Of a stretch of DNA of 64,000 nucleotides, positions 50,764 through 57,574 are shown one piece after another. This stretch comes from Micavibrio sp. UBA7657 (GTDB lineage: Bacteria; Pseudomonadota; Alphaproteobacteria; Micavibrionales; Micavibrionaceae): the NCBI GenBank assembly GCA_002483465.1, contig DLHX01000001.1, positions 186,238-250,237 of the forward strand, written 5' to 3'. A program made the translations under genes and the position numbers. The notes beneath the pieces are model-generated. The model searched no databases, was not told the origin of the DNA, and saw nothing but the letters and a program-made list of their open reading frames with translations. Every line of letters begins with the position of its first letter. Position 1 is the stretch's first letter.

Positions 50764-53406
50764 ATGACGGCAACGACCCGCTACAACATTAAAGAGACCG
50801 AAACCCGCTGGCGCCAGACCTGGGAGAGCCGCGACTCGTTCCGCGTCACCGAGGACCCTCAAAAAGAAAAATACTACGTCCTCGAGATGTTTCCCTATCC
50901 GTCAGGCCGCATCCATGTCGGCCACGTCCGTAACTACACGCTCGGCGACGTCGTCGCGCGCTATAGAAAAGCCTGCGGCTTCAACGTCATTCACCCGATG
51001 GGCTGGGACGCGTTTGGTTTGCCCGCTGAAAACGCCGCCATCGAACGCGGCGAGCACCCGCATAAATGGACGCACGAAAATATCCGCATGATGCGCGAGC
51101 AACTCAAATCCATGGGCCTCTCCATCGACTGGTCCCGCGAAGTCGCGACCTGCGATTCCGATTATTACCGCCACGAGCAGAAAATGTTTTTGGATTTCTA
51201 CAAAAAAGGAATCGCTTACAGAAAAGAATCGATGGTCAACTGGGACCCGGTTGATAACACCGTCCTCGCGAATGAACAAGTCATCGACGGCAAGGGCTGG
51301 CGCACCGGCGCACCCGTTGAACGCCGCAAGTTAAACCAATGGTTCCTCAAAATCACCGACTACGCCGACGAACTTTTGGATGCTCTGAAAGACCTTCCTC
51401 GCTGGCCGGAAAAAGTCCGCATCATGCAGGAAAACTGGATCGGCAAATCCAAGGGCCTGCAATTCAAATGGGACATCGTCGGTTCCAAAGAACAAATCGA
51501 AGTCTTCACCACGCGACCCGACACACTCTTCGGCGCAAGCTTCCTCGCGCTCGCACCCGACCATCCCATGAGTCAGAAACTCTGCGGTGATAAACCCGAA
51601 TTCAAAAAATTCCTCGCAGCATGCCAGGCCGGCGGCACTTCCGAAGTCGCCATCGAACAGGCCGAAAAGCTCGGCTTCGATACGGGCCTGAAAGCCACGC
51701 ACCCGCTGCTCAAACGCGAGATACCTGTATATGTGGCCAATTTCATCCTGATGGATTACGGCACCGGCGCGATTTTCGGCGTCCCCGCGCACGACCAGCG
51801 CGACCTCGACTTCGCCAATAAATATAAACTTCCCGTTCTGCCCGTCGTCATCCCGGAAGAAAAAATCGAGATCACCAAAGAGGCTTACACAGGCCCTGGC
51901 AAACTCGCGAATTCTGAATTCCTGAACGGCCTCGACGTCGAAGCCGCAAAAGAATCCGTCATCAAAAAATGTGAAGCGGACAAAACCGGCTTCGGCACCA
52001 CCCAATTCCGCCTCCGCGACTGGGGCGTCTCCCGTCAAAGATATTGGGGCTGCCCGATCCCGATGATCCACTGCGACAAATGCGGCGTCGTTCCGGTTCC
52101 CGAATCCGATCTCCCCGTCACGCTGCCGCCCGACGTCACCTTCGACAAACCCGGCAACCCGCTGGAGCGCCACCCGACCTGGAAAAAAATCAAATGCCCG
52201 TCCTGCAAATCCGACGCGCGCCGCGAAACCGACACGTTCGATACCTTCTTTGAATCGAGCTGGTACCAGTTCCGCTACTGCGACCCTAAGAACGACAAAC
52301 TCCCCTTCGCCAAAGACAAAGCCGCTTACTGGATGCCGGTCGAGCAATATATCGGCGGCGTCGAACATGCCGTGCTGCACCTTCTCTATGCGCGCTTCTT
52401 CACCAAGGCGATGCGCGATGTCGGCCTGCACGATATTTCCGAACCTTTCACCGGCCTCTTCACCCAAGGCATGGTCACGCACGAAACATATCAGGACGAA
52501 AAAGGCGCATGGCTCTTCCCCACCGACGTTAAAAAAGACGGCGAAAAATTCGTCACTATAAAAGACAACAAGCCGGTGAAAGTCGGCGGCATCGTCAAAA
52601 TGTCGAAATCGAAAAAGAACGTCGTCGATCCCGAAGACATTCTAAAAACCTACGGTGCCGACGCCGCGCGTTTGTTTATCCTGTCCGATTCCCCGCCCGA
52701 GCGCGATCTGGAATGGACCGAATCCGGCATCGAGGGCGCATGGCGCTACGTGAACAAACTCCACCGCATGGTCAGCGAAGCCAAACCGAATCTTGCGCCC
52801 GCCGGTAAAGCGCCGGCAAATTTCACACCCATCGCCACCAATCTCCGCCGCGCCACGCATAAAACAATCAAAGGCGTTGCCGACGATATCGAGGCTTTCG
52901 CGATGAACAAGGCCGTCGCCAAGATACGCGAACTTTCAAATGTCATCTCCCAATATTGTCATCCTGAGCGAAGTGACGCAGAGCGTCACGAAGTCGAAGG
53001 ATCTGACGCCTCACAGAAAGATCCTTCGACTGCGCTTCGCTCCGCTCAGGATGACAGCCTTAAATTCGCCCTGCGCGAATCTATTGAATGCCTCATCATC
53101 CTCATGAACCCGATGATGCCGCATCTCGCTGAAGAACTCTGGGAAACGCTGGGCCATAAAACCCTGCTGGTTGAAACAGCGTGGCCGAAAGCTGACCCCG
53201 CGCTCCTCGTCGCCGACTCCGTCACCATCGGCGTTCAGGTCAACGGCAAGCTCCGCGGCCAGATCACCGTACCCGCCAACAGCAACGAAGAATCCACGCG
53301 CGAAACCGCACTCGCCGAACCCGGCGTTCAGAAAGCGCTTGAGGGTATGCAGGTGCGCAAAGTGATTGTCGTACCCGGCAGAATTGTTAATGTGGTGGCC
53401 GGATGA
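50764..53406 (+). CDS. leuS: Leucyl-tRNA synthetase with a repeat-derived insert
   Basis: 880 aa class Ia synthetase. The HIGH-type motif is in PYPSGRIHVGHVRN (HVGH at 51-54) and KMSKSKKNVVDP is near residue 612. The CP1 editing domain (about 220-410) and a C-terminal domain ending VRKVIVVPGRIVNVVAG are present. In the anticodon-binding helical domain, residues 732-764 (starting CHPERSDAERHEVEG) are encoded by a complete REP-like palindrome (52957-53056) read in frame. Removing them joins NVISQY to SLKFALRESI, as in other LeuRS. The ATG of lptE overlaps its stop (ATGA). AAGGAA is the SD. Confidence 0.96.
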   Translation: MTATTRYNIKETETRWRQTWESRDSFRVTEDPQKEKYYVLEMFPYPSGRIHVGHVRNYTLGDVVARYRKACGFNVIHPMGWDAFGLPAENAAIERGEHPHKWTHENIRMMREQLKSMGLSIDWSREVATCDSDYYRHEQKMFLDFYKKGIAYRKESMVNWDPVDNTVLANEQVIDGKGWRTGAPVERRKLNQWFLKITDYADELLDALKDLPRWPEKVRIMQENWIGKSKGLQFKWDIVGSKEQIEVFTTRPDTLFGASFLALAPDHPMSQKLCGDKPEFKKFLAACQAGGTSEVAIEQAEKLGFDTGLKATHPLLKREIPVYVANFILMDYGTGAIFGVPAHDQRDLDFANKYKLPVLPVVIPEEKIEITKEAYTGPGKLANSEFLNGLDVEAAKESVIKKCEADKTGFGTTQFRLRDWGVSRQRYWGCPIPMIHCDKCGVVPVPESDLPVTLPPDVTFDKPGNPLERHPTWKKIKCPSCKSDARRETDTFDTFFESSWYQFRYCDPKNDKLPFAKDKAAYWMPVEQYIGGVEHAVLHLLYARFFTKAMRDVGLHDISEPFTGLFTQGMVTHETYQDEKGAWLFPTDVKKDGEKFVTIKDNKPVKVGGIVKMSKSKKNVVDPEDILKTYGADAARLFILSDSPPERDLEWTESGIEGAWRYVNKLHRMVSEAKPNLAPAGKAPANFTPIATNLRRATHKTIKGVADDIEAFAMNKAVAKIRELSNVISQYCHPERSDAERHEVEGSDASQKDPSTALRSAQDDSLKFALRESIECLIILMNPMMPHLAEELWETLGHKTLLVETAWPKADPALLVADSVTIGVQVNGKLRGQITVPANSNEESTRETALAEPGVQKALEGMQVRKVIVVPGRIVNVVAG
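52957..53056. repeat. REP-like palindrome inside leuS (CCTGAG family)
   Basis: 100 bp, starting TGTCATCCTGAGCGAAG and ending GCTCAGGATGACA, with the inner ends GTCGAAGGATCT and AGATCCTTCGAC facing each other. It is a full two-arm element within the reading frame of leuS. Confidence 0.92.
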
Positions 53407-53987
53407 AAACCAGAAACCGTCATTGCGAGCGTAGCGAAGCAATCCAGAGCCAAGGCAAAAATCCTGGATTGCCGCGTCGGCTGCGCCTCCTCGCAATGAC
53501 GATTGTTGGTTTTTCTCTTTTCACATTAACCGCCTGCGGCATGCGCCCGGTCTACGGCGTCAACCGCGACATGCCCGTCGGGGTCGAGGAAAAACTCGAA
53601 CAGGTCAGCATCAGTAATATTCCCGACCGCGAGGGGCAATATCTCCGTAACGCGCTGATCGACCGTTTCTACCGCTCCGGCCGCCCCGCCAGCCCGGCTT
53701 ATGCGCTGAATTTCGCGCCGATCACGGAAAACCGCACCGAACTTGATATTACCAAGGCCTCCGACACCACCCGCGCCCAGCTCCGGCTTTACACCACCAT
53801 GACGCTGAATAATTTAAGCACGGGCGACACGCTTTTTTCCCGTGACCTCACCGCCATCACTAGCTATAACGTCCTTGGGAGCGAGTTTGCCACCCGCGTG
53901 ACCGAAGACAACGCCCGCACCAACGCGCTCGACGAACTGGCGCGCCAGGCGGAAATGCACACGGGACTTTATTTCAGACGGCAGTAA
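53403..53987 (+). CDS. lptE: LPS-assembly lipoprotein LptE with a repeat-derived signal peptide
   Basis: 194 aa. LptE is the outer-membrane lipoprotein that plugs LptD during LPS export. The lipobox is LTACG with Cys about residue 44. The mature part (MRPVYGVNRDMP, EQVSISNIPDREGQYLRNAL) fits LptE/RlpB. Residues 6-33 (RHCERSEAIQ to RLLAMT) come from an 84-bp palindrome that is exactly 28 codons. Without it the N-terminus would be MKTRNIVGFSLFTLTACG, a normal short lipoprotein signal. The ATG overlaps the leuS stop. Confidence 0.9.
   Translation: MKTRNRHCERSEAIQSQGKNPGLPRRLRLLAMTIVGFSLFTLTACGMRPVYGVNRDMPVGVEEKLEQVSISNIPDREGQYLRNALIDRFYRSGRPASPAYALNFAPITENRTELDITKASDTTRAQLRLYTTMTLNNLSTGDTLFSRDLTAITSYNVLGSEFATRVTEDNARTNALDELARQAEMHTGLYFRRQ
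53418..53501. repeat. REP-like palindrome inside lptE (TTGCGAG family)
   Basis: 84 bp from CGTCATTGCGAG to CTCGCAATGACG, with inner ends AGCAATCCAG and CTGGATTGC. It lies wholly in frame in the signal-peptide coding part of lptE. Confidence 0.92.
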
Positions 53988-54022
53988 ATGCCGCGTAACT
54001 AAAAAAAACAGGGAGTAGAAAA

Positions 54023-54337
54023 ATGTCTGCAAATTCCATCAAGCAACCTACTTTTGATGTGCAATACGATGACGGCACTGACACCTATCATGTCATGCGC
54101 GATCTGAAGGAAATTTTCATTTGCAAGCCAAGCGATCTTAAAAACTTTGGCGCGCCCATTCATCCTGACGCCCGGCCGGCTTTTGGCCGCATCATTTTAG
54201 GCCCGTCATTTGAGCGGGCATCCCGCAAAACAAACGATCTGCACGAGATGCTTAAGCTGGTTATTCTTGATGTGGCAGGCAAAGGATCTCTGCAAAAGCA
54301 TCAGGAAGAATTTGACAGGCTTATTGCGACGGTTTAA
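54023..54337 (+). CDS. Small hypothetical protein
   Basis: 104 aa, soluble. FDVQYDDGTDTYHVMRDLKEIFICKPSDL leads to a mixed alpha/beta domain and an end KHQEEFDRLIATV. No family is recognised. An excellent SD (AGGGAG) precedes it, 35 bp after lptE, so it may be on the leuS-lptE transcript. It is the first gene of a cassette that separates lptE from holA. Confidence 0.65.
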   Translation: MSANSIKQPTFDVQYDDGTDTYHVMRDLKEIFICKPSDLKNFGAPIHPDARPAFGRIILGPSFERASRKTNDLHEMLKLVILDVAGKGSLQKHQEEFDRLIATV

Positions 54338-54347
54338 TAGACTAGTT

Positions 54348-54363
54348 GTCACTTTTTAGTGAC
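54348..54363 (+). other. Hairpin preceding the riboswitch-like leader
   Basis: GTCACT-TTTT-AGTGAC, a perfect six-base-pair stem 11 bp after the stop of the 104-aa gene. It abuts the aptamer-like stem P1. Confidence 0.5.
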
Positions 54364-54415
54364 CGCGGCATTTGATGGACTCAGCTTGCACCGCGACAAC
54401 AATGCTAAAGCGCCA
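54364..54415 (+). ncRNA. Candidate SAM-II (SAM-alpha) riboswitch aptamer
   Basis: P1 is CGCGG (54364-54368) with CCGCG (54391-54395). Inside its loop are CATTTGA and, just before the 3' strand, CTTGCA. After P1 comes ACAACAATGCTAAAG (54396-54410). The blocks ATTTG, CTTGCA, P1, ACAA and GCTAAAG, in that order, are the conserved core of SAM-II as I recall it. The pseudoknot P2 is weak by eye (TGG at 54376-54378 with CCA at 54413-54415), which is the main doubt. It would bind S-adenosylmethionine and lower expression of the gene at 54546. Confidence 0.6.
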
Positions 54416-54486
54416 CAGCTCCCCTAAATTCTAAAACAGGGCGCCGTGGTCTCCTCTAGGACCCGGCGGGAGCATTTTCTTTTTTT
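54410..54486 (+). promoter_or_regulatory. Candidate attenuator with alternative pairings
   Basis: A terminator-like hairpin CGCCG-T-GGTC / GACC-CGGCG (54442-54468) is followed by a T-rich run (54474-54486). The aptamer tail GCGCC (54410-54414) can instead pair with GGCGC (54440-54444) of its 5' arm, and GCTCCC (54418-54423) with GGGAGC (54468-54473). These exclude the terminator, as in an antiterminator. Ligand binding that holds the tail would favour termination. Confidence 0.5.
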
Positions 54487-54539
54487 CTCCCAATGGAATT
54501 GAAAAAACCATGCGGCTGAACCCGCATAGTCATTGGGAG
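54487..54539 (+). promoter_or_regulatory. Shine-Dalgarno-sequestering hairpin
   Basis: The outer stem CTCCCAATG (54487-54495) pairs with CATTGGGAG (54531-54539), which contains the ribosome site GGGAG of the methyltransferase gene. An inner stem ATGCGG/CCGCAT (54510-54515 and 54522-54527) stabilises it. An upstream GGGAG (54468-54472) could compete for CTCCC and free the ribosome site. Confidence 0.65.
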
Positions 54540-54545
54540 TAAAGA

Positions 54546-55211
54546 ATGAATCTCGCGCAAGTAGAAACCACAGCCGTTGGAACCACCTTTCTGAATCCAA
54601 CTGCCCATTTTAACAAAGGCGCAGACAGGTACGACCAGGGCTGCGAAAAAGTTAAATGGCTTGCCCCTACACTCCTTGTCCATAAGCTCCAGCAATTCAT
54701 CGATCTGAAAGTTACACCCCTGCACGTTCTTGATCTCGGTACGGGAACGGCTGCCGTCGCAACCGCCATTATTGGCATTAACCCGGAAGCTGAGATCACC
54801 GGCGTTGATAGTTCGGTTCGAATGCTTGAAAAAGCGCTGGAGAAAAATGTCCTCAGGCAGGGAATTTGCGGCGACCTCGAAGATTTCAACGGCCTGAAAC
54901 TGCCACGCAACCATTTCAACCTCATTGTTGCTTCCGGTGTGTTCGATTTCATTCGCAAGACGCCGCAACTGTCTGAAGGAATCGTTGGAGCTTTAGCAAA
55001 ACCGGGCGGCATCTTTGCTTTTACGTACGAACCCGCGGGCAACGCCAACCCCGGCGTTAACACGCTCCAGCATGACTCCGAAGGCCTGAAAAATATGTTC
55101 CGCCGCCGCGGCGCGGTAATTCTGGCCGATGAACCTGTGCCGCATATCTGGGAAAATTACAAAAACAATAACCCCGTCACCAATCACATCCTGATCGGCC
55201 GGGCACCTTAA
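54546..55211 (+). CDS. Class I SAM-dependent methyltransferase
   Basis: 221 aa. Motif I is VLDLGTGTAAVATAI, followed by the acidic VDSSVRML and motif IV-like FNLIVASGVFDFI, giving a methyltransferase-type 11/25 fold. The substrate is unknown; the fold is of the small-molecule type. The leader holds a SAM-II-like aptamer, an attenuator-like hairpin and a sequestered SD, so expression probably responds to S-adenosylmethionine. It lies in a cassette with two small related genes between lptE and holA. Confidence 0.85.
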   Translation: MNLAQVETTAVGTTFLNPTAHFNKGADRYDQGCEKVKWLAPTLLVHKLQQFIDLKVTPLHVLDLGTGTAAVATAIIGINPEAEITGVDSSVRMLEKALEKNVLRQGICGDLEDFNGLKLPRNHFNLIVASGVFDFIRKTPQLSEGIVGALAKPGGIFAFTYEPAGNANPGVNTLQHDSEGLKNMFRRRGAVILADEPVPHIWENYKNNNPVTNHILIGRAP

Positions 55212-55249
55212 AAAATTTACAGCACAAACCTGAAAGGAGTAATCAGACA

Positions 55250-55591
55250 ATGACTGCAGAAACCAAACCCCGCATCCGGGCCGCTTACGACGAGAAAGCC
55301 TTCAGAATCCACATCGTTTCAGACGGCCAGCAGATCACGGAAATTTCTCTGACAGATATTCTGCTTCTGGCAGAAAAATCGGGTCTACCCACCGGCCCGC
55401 TCGGCGCATTTGCAGACGGCCCCCTGACCGCTTCATTGCAAAATCTGCCCCTGACCGCCACCCATGACTTTACTAAAGTCAGTGAGGATCCACTTAAAAA
55501 AATTCTCACGCAGGCGCTTAAAAAAGTCGACGCAAAAGCATGGCAAGGCGCGCCGAATTACACCGGTCCCGCCGCCCAGGCATACGAGTAA
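55250..55591 (+). CDS. Hypothetical protein, member of a tandem pair (copy A)
   Basis: 113 aa, soluble. The start KPRIRAAYDEKAFRIHIVSDGQQITEISLTDILLL (residues 6-40) lines up with NPRVRATYRSSTHSIGVRVNSQQVANIPVAHLVAL of the next gene. So both share a small beta-rich N-terminal domain and differ after it. The C-terminal half here is Leu/Lys-rich and ends YTGPAAQAYE. GAAAGGAG is a strong SD. It is 38 bp downstream of the methyltransferase and probably co-transcribed. The function is unknown. Confidence 0.7.
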   Translation: MTAETKPRIRAAYDEKAFRIHIVSDGQQITEISLTDILLLAEKSGLPTGPLGAFADGPLTASLQNLPLTATHDFTKVSEDPLKKILTQALKKVDAKAWQGAPNYTGPAAQAYE

Positions 55592-55637
55592 TTTTTTAAC
55601 CGCGCCGCGCGCGCACAATCTATGGAGTAACTGAATC

Positions 55638-56111
55638 ATGACTGAACAAAACAATCCCAGAGTAAGAGCCACCTATCGCTCTAGCACGCACAGCATCGGC
55701 GTGAGGGTAAACTCTCAGCAGGTTGCCAATATTCCGGTCGCTCACCTGGTCGCCCTTGGCGCGCTTGATGATGGAAACGACTTGAAATCGATCAGGACGT
55801 TTGCAAGCGCGATGCAAAAAGCCTTCAAAACCGCTTACACGGACGAGAACGTCGACGCCGTCGCCATCGCGGAAGAATATACAGGATTAACCACTATTTC
55901 TTATGACGACTATAATAAAGAGGGCGGGCCAGCCGCACTCCATACATTCAAGGATCCTTTCGCGGATGTCGGCCTGGCAACCGCGCTGGCGGCCTTTAAC
56001 GAAAAAGCCCTTGCACAAATAATGCCCAAAAAGAAAGAGGAAAGGCCTGCCCTGCCCCCGATTCAAATCGACCCCGTTGTTCTCGCCGCTCTCACGACTC
56101 AGCCCGGCTAA
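55638..56111 (+). CDS. Hypothetical protein, member of a tandem pair (copy B)
   Basis: 157 aa, soluble. The N-terminal domain (about residues 5-40) matches the previous gene. The longer C-terminal part holds FASAMQKAFKTAYTDENVDAVAIAEEYTG, DPFADVGLATALAAFNEKALAQIM and a proline-rich end (EERPALPPIQIDPVVLAAL). TATGGAG is the SD. A strong terminator follows, so it ends the cassette transcript. No family is recognised. Confidence 0.7.
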   Translation: MTEQNNPRVRATYRSSTHSIGVRVNSQQVANIPVAHLVALGALDDGNDLKSIRTFASAMQKAFKTAYTDENVDAVAIAEEYTGLTTISYDDYNKEGGPAALHTFKDPFADVGLATALAAFNEKALAQIMPKKKEERPALPPIQIDPVVLAALTTQPG

Positions 56112-56126
56112 ATCTTTTAACGCCAT

Positions 56127-56159
56127 AAAAAGCCGCCCTCTGGACGGGGCGGCTTTTTA
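56127..56159 (+). terminator. Intrinsic terminator after the cassette
   Basis: AAAAAGCCGCC-loop-GGCGGCTTTTT (56127-56158), 15 bp after the stop of the 157-aa gene. It isolates the cassette from holA. Confidence 0.93.
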
Positions 56160-56189
56160 TTTTGCGCGGGGTGTTCTAGACTTCGACTC

Positions 56190-57209
56190 ATGAAACTTAA
56201 CTTCCGCAACATCGAATCCTTCCTTAAAAAGCCCGACCCCGCCGCGCGAGTCATCCTCGTCTACGGCCCCGACAACGGCCTGATGCGCGAGCGCGCCAAA
56301 ACCATCGCACTCACAATCGTCAAGGATTTCTCCGACCCGTTCAACGTCGCCGCGCTCTCGACCGACATCCTCATTGACGATCCCGCCCGCCTCTCCGACG
56401 AAGCCGGCGCCATCTCCATGATGGGCGGCGACCGTGTCGTGCGCATCGAGGAGGCCGCCGACAAACTCACGCCGCTCATCAAATCCTATCTCGCCAACCC
56501 TTCGCCCGGCACCCTCGTCATTCTCGAGGCTGGCGAACTAACCACGAAATCCTCGCTGCGCCGCCTGTGCGAAACCGCCGCCAACGCCGCCGCCATGCCC
56601 TGCTATATCGAGGAGGAACGCGACCTCTCCCGCCTCATCCGTGACACCATGCAATCCCATAACCTCCGCATCGACAACGACGCCGTCGCCTGGCTCGCCG
56701 CCAGTATCTCGGGTGATCGCATGAAAGCCCGCGGCGAACTTGAAAAACTCGCAACCTATAAAGGCGATGAAAATTCCCCCATCTCGCTGGCCGACGCCCA
56801 GGCCGCCTGCGGCGAAAGCGGCGCCCGCTCGCTCGACGACCTCATCTTCAGCGTTGGCGGTCGCCAGAGCGAAAAATCATTGCAGGTCTACAATCAATTG
56901 CAGGAAGAGGGCGTACCCTTCATCGTCGTCCTCCGCGCCCTGCAAAATCATTTCCGCCGCCTGCACCTCGTCCGGGCGAAAATCGATGACGGCGACAACC
57001 CGCAAAGCGCCATGACCGGCCTTTCGCCGCCCGTCTTTTTCAAATACGAAAGCACCTTCCGCGATCAGGTCCAGGGCTGGTCCTTAAATGCGCTTGGCCG
57101 CGTCATGTCCCGCCTCGCCGATGTCGAGGCCTCGTGCAAGCGCACGGGCGCACCGGTCGAAACGCTCTGCGCGCAGGCGGTTTTAGGTATTTCATCGATC
57201 AGGGGCTAA
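56190..57209 (+). CDS. holA: DNA polymerase III delta subunit
   Basis: 339 aa. It is the clamp-opening subunit of the gamma complex loader. It begins FRNIESFLKKPDPAARVILVYGPDNGLMRERAK, with the degenerate P-loop-like GPDNG, and ends with the collar helices (RVMSRLADVEASCKRTGAPVETLCAQAVL). In many alphaproteobacteria it follows lptE directly; here about 2.2 kb of cassette intervenes. No SD is visible before the ATG. Confidence 0.93.
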   Translation: MKLNFRNIESFLKKPDPAARVILVYGPDNGLMRERAKTIALTIVKDFSDPFNVAALSTDILIDDPARLSDEAGAISMMGGDRVVRIEEAADKLTPLIKSYLANPSPGTLVILEAGELTTKSSLRRLCETAANAAAMPCYIEEERDLSRLIRDTMQSHNLRIDNDAVAWLAASISGDRMKARGELEKLATYKGDENSPISLADAQAACGESGARSLDDLIFSVGGRQSEKSLQVYNQLQEEGVPFIVVLRALQNHFRRLHLVRAKIDDGDNPQSAMTGLSPPVFFKYESTFRDQVQGWSLNALGRVMSRLADVEASCKRTGAPVETLCAQAVLGISSIRG

Positions 57210-57210
57210 A

Positions 57211-57569
57211 CGTCATTGCGAGCGTAGCGAAGTAATCCATCTTACAAGCCCAGCCCCGCATACAAGTCTTTCCATTCCGGGTTTATTTGTTGGACAAGCT
57301 GAATTTTTCTGTCTCTGGATCCGCCCTTGATCTGCTTCTCTCGTAAAATTGCGGACTCCATCGTTTCATGAACTTCATAAAACACCAGCATTTTACATTT
57401 ATATTTTGAAGAAAACCCTTTGGTGACTTCTTCTTTATGTTCATGAACGCGTTTAAGAAGGTTGGATGTGACGCCGGTATAAAGCGTCCCGTTCTTCCTG
57501 TTGGCAAGAATATAAACAGCCGGTTGCTTTACCATGGATTGCTTCGTCGCTGCGCTCCTCGCAATGACG
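57211..57569. mobile_element. REP-like palindrome carrying a GIY-YIG gene in its loop (copy B)
   Basis: The left arm (57211-57241) starts CGTCATTGCGAG and ends AATCCATC. The right arm (57533-57569) starts CATGGATTGC and ends CGCAATGACG. The GIY-YIG gene (57242-57535) runs from arm to arm: its stop touches the left arm and its ATG is made by the inner end of the right arm. The solo form of the same element, without the gene, is the palindrome in lptE. Confidence 0.8.
57242..57535 (-). CDS. GIY-YIG endonuclease, single-domain, in a REP loop
   Basis: 97 aa. The GIY-YIG module is complete: VYILANRKNGTLYTGVTSNL with the catalytic Arg in LLKRVHEHK and the metal-binding Glu in SAILREKQIKGG. It ends PEWKDLYAGLGL. 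Family members (YhbQ/UPF0213-like) are small stand-alone nucleases of uncertain role. Position inside a palindromic element, and a second, broken copy at 20834 in a different palindrome family, point to a role in spread of the repeats. It lies between convergent holA and parB. Confidence 0.9.
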   Translation of the reverse strand: MVKQPAVYILANRKNGTLYTGVTSNLLKRVHEHKEEVTKGFSSKYKCKMLVFYEVHETMESAILREKQIKGGSRDRKIQLVQQINPEWKDLYAGLGL

Positions 57570-57574
57570 GAAAA

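Noticed and set aside
51331..52482. 383-codon minus-strand frame inside leuS
   Set aside because: Shadow of leuS; no ribosome site and no recognisable features.
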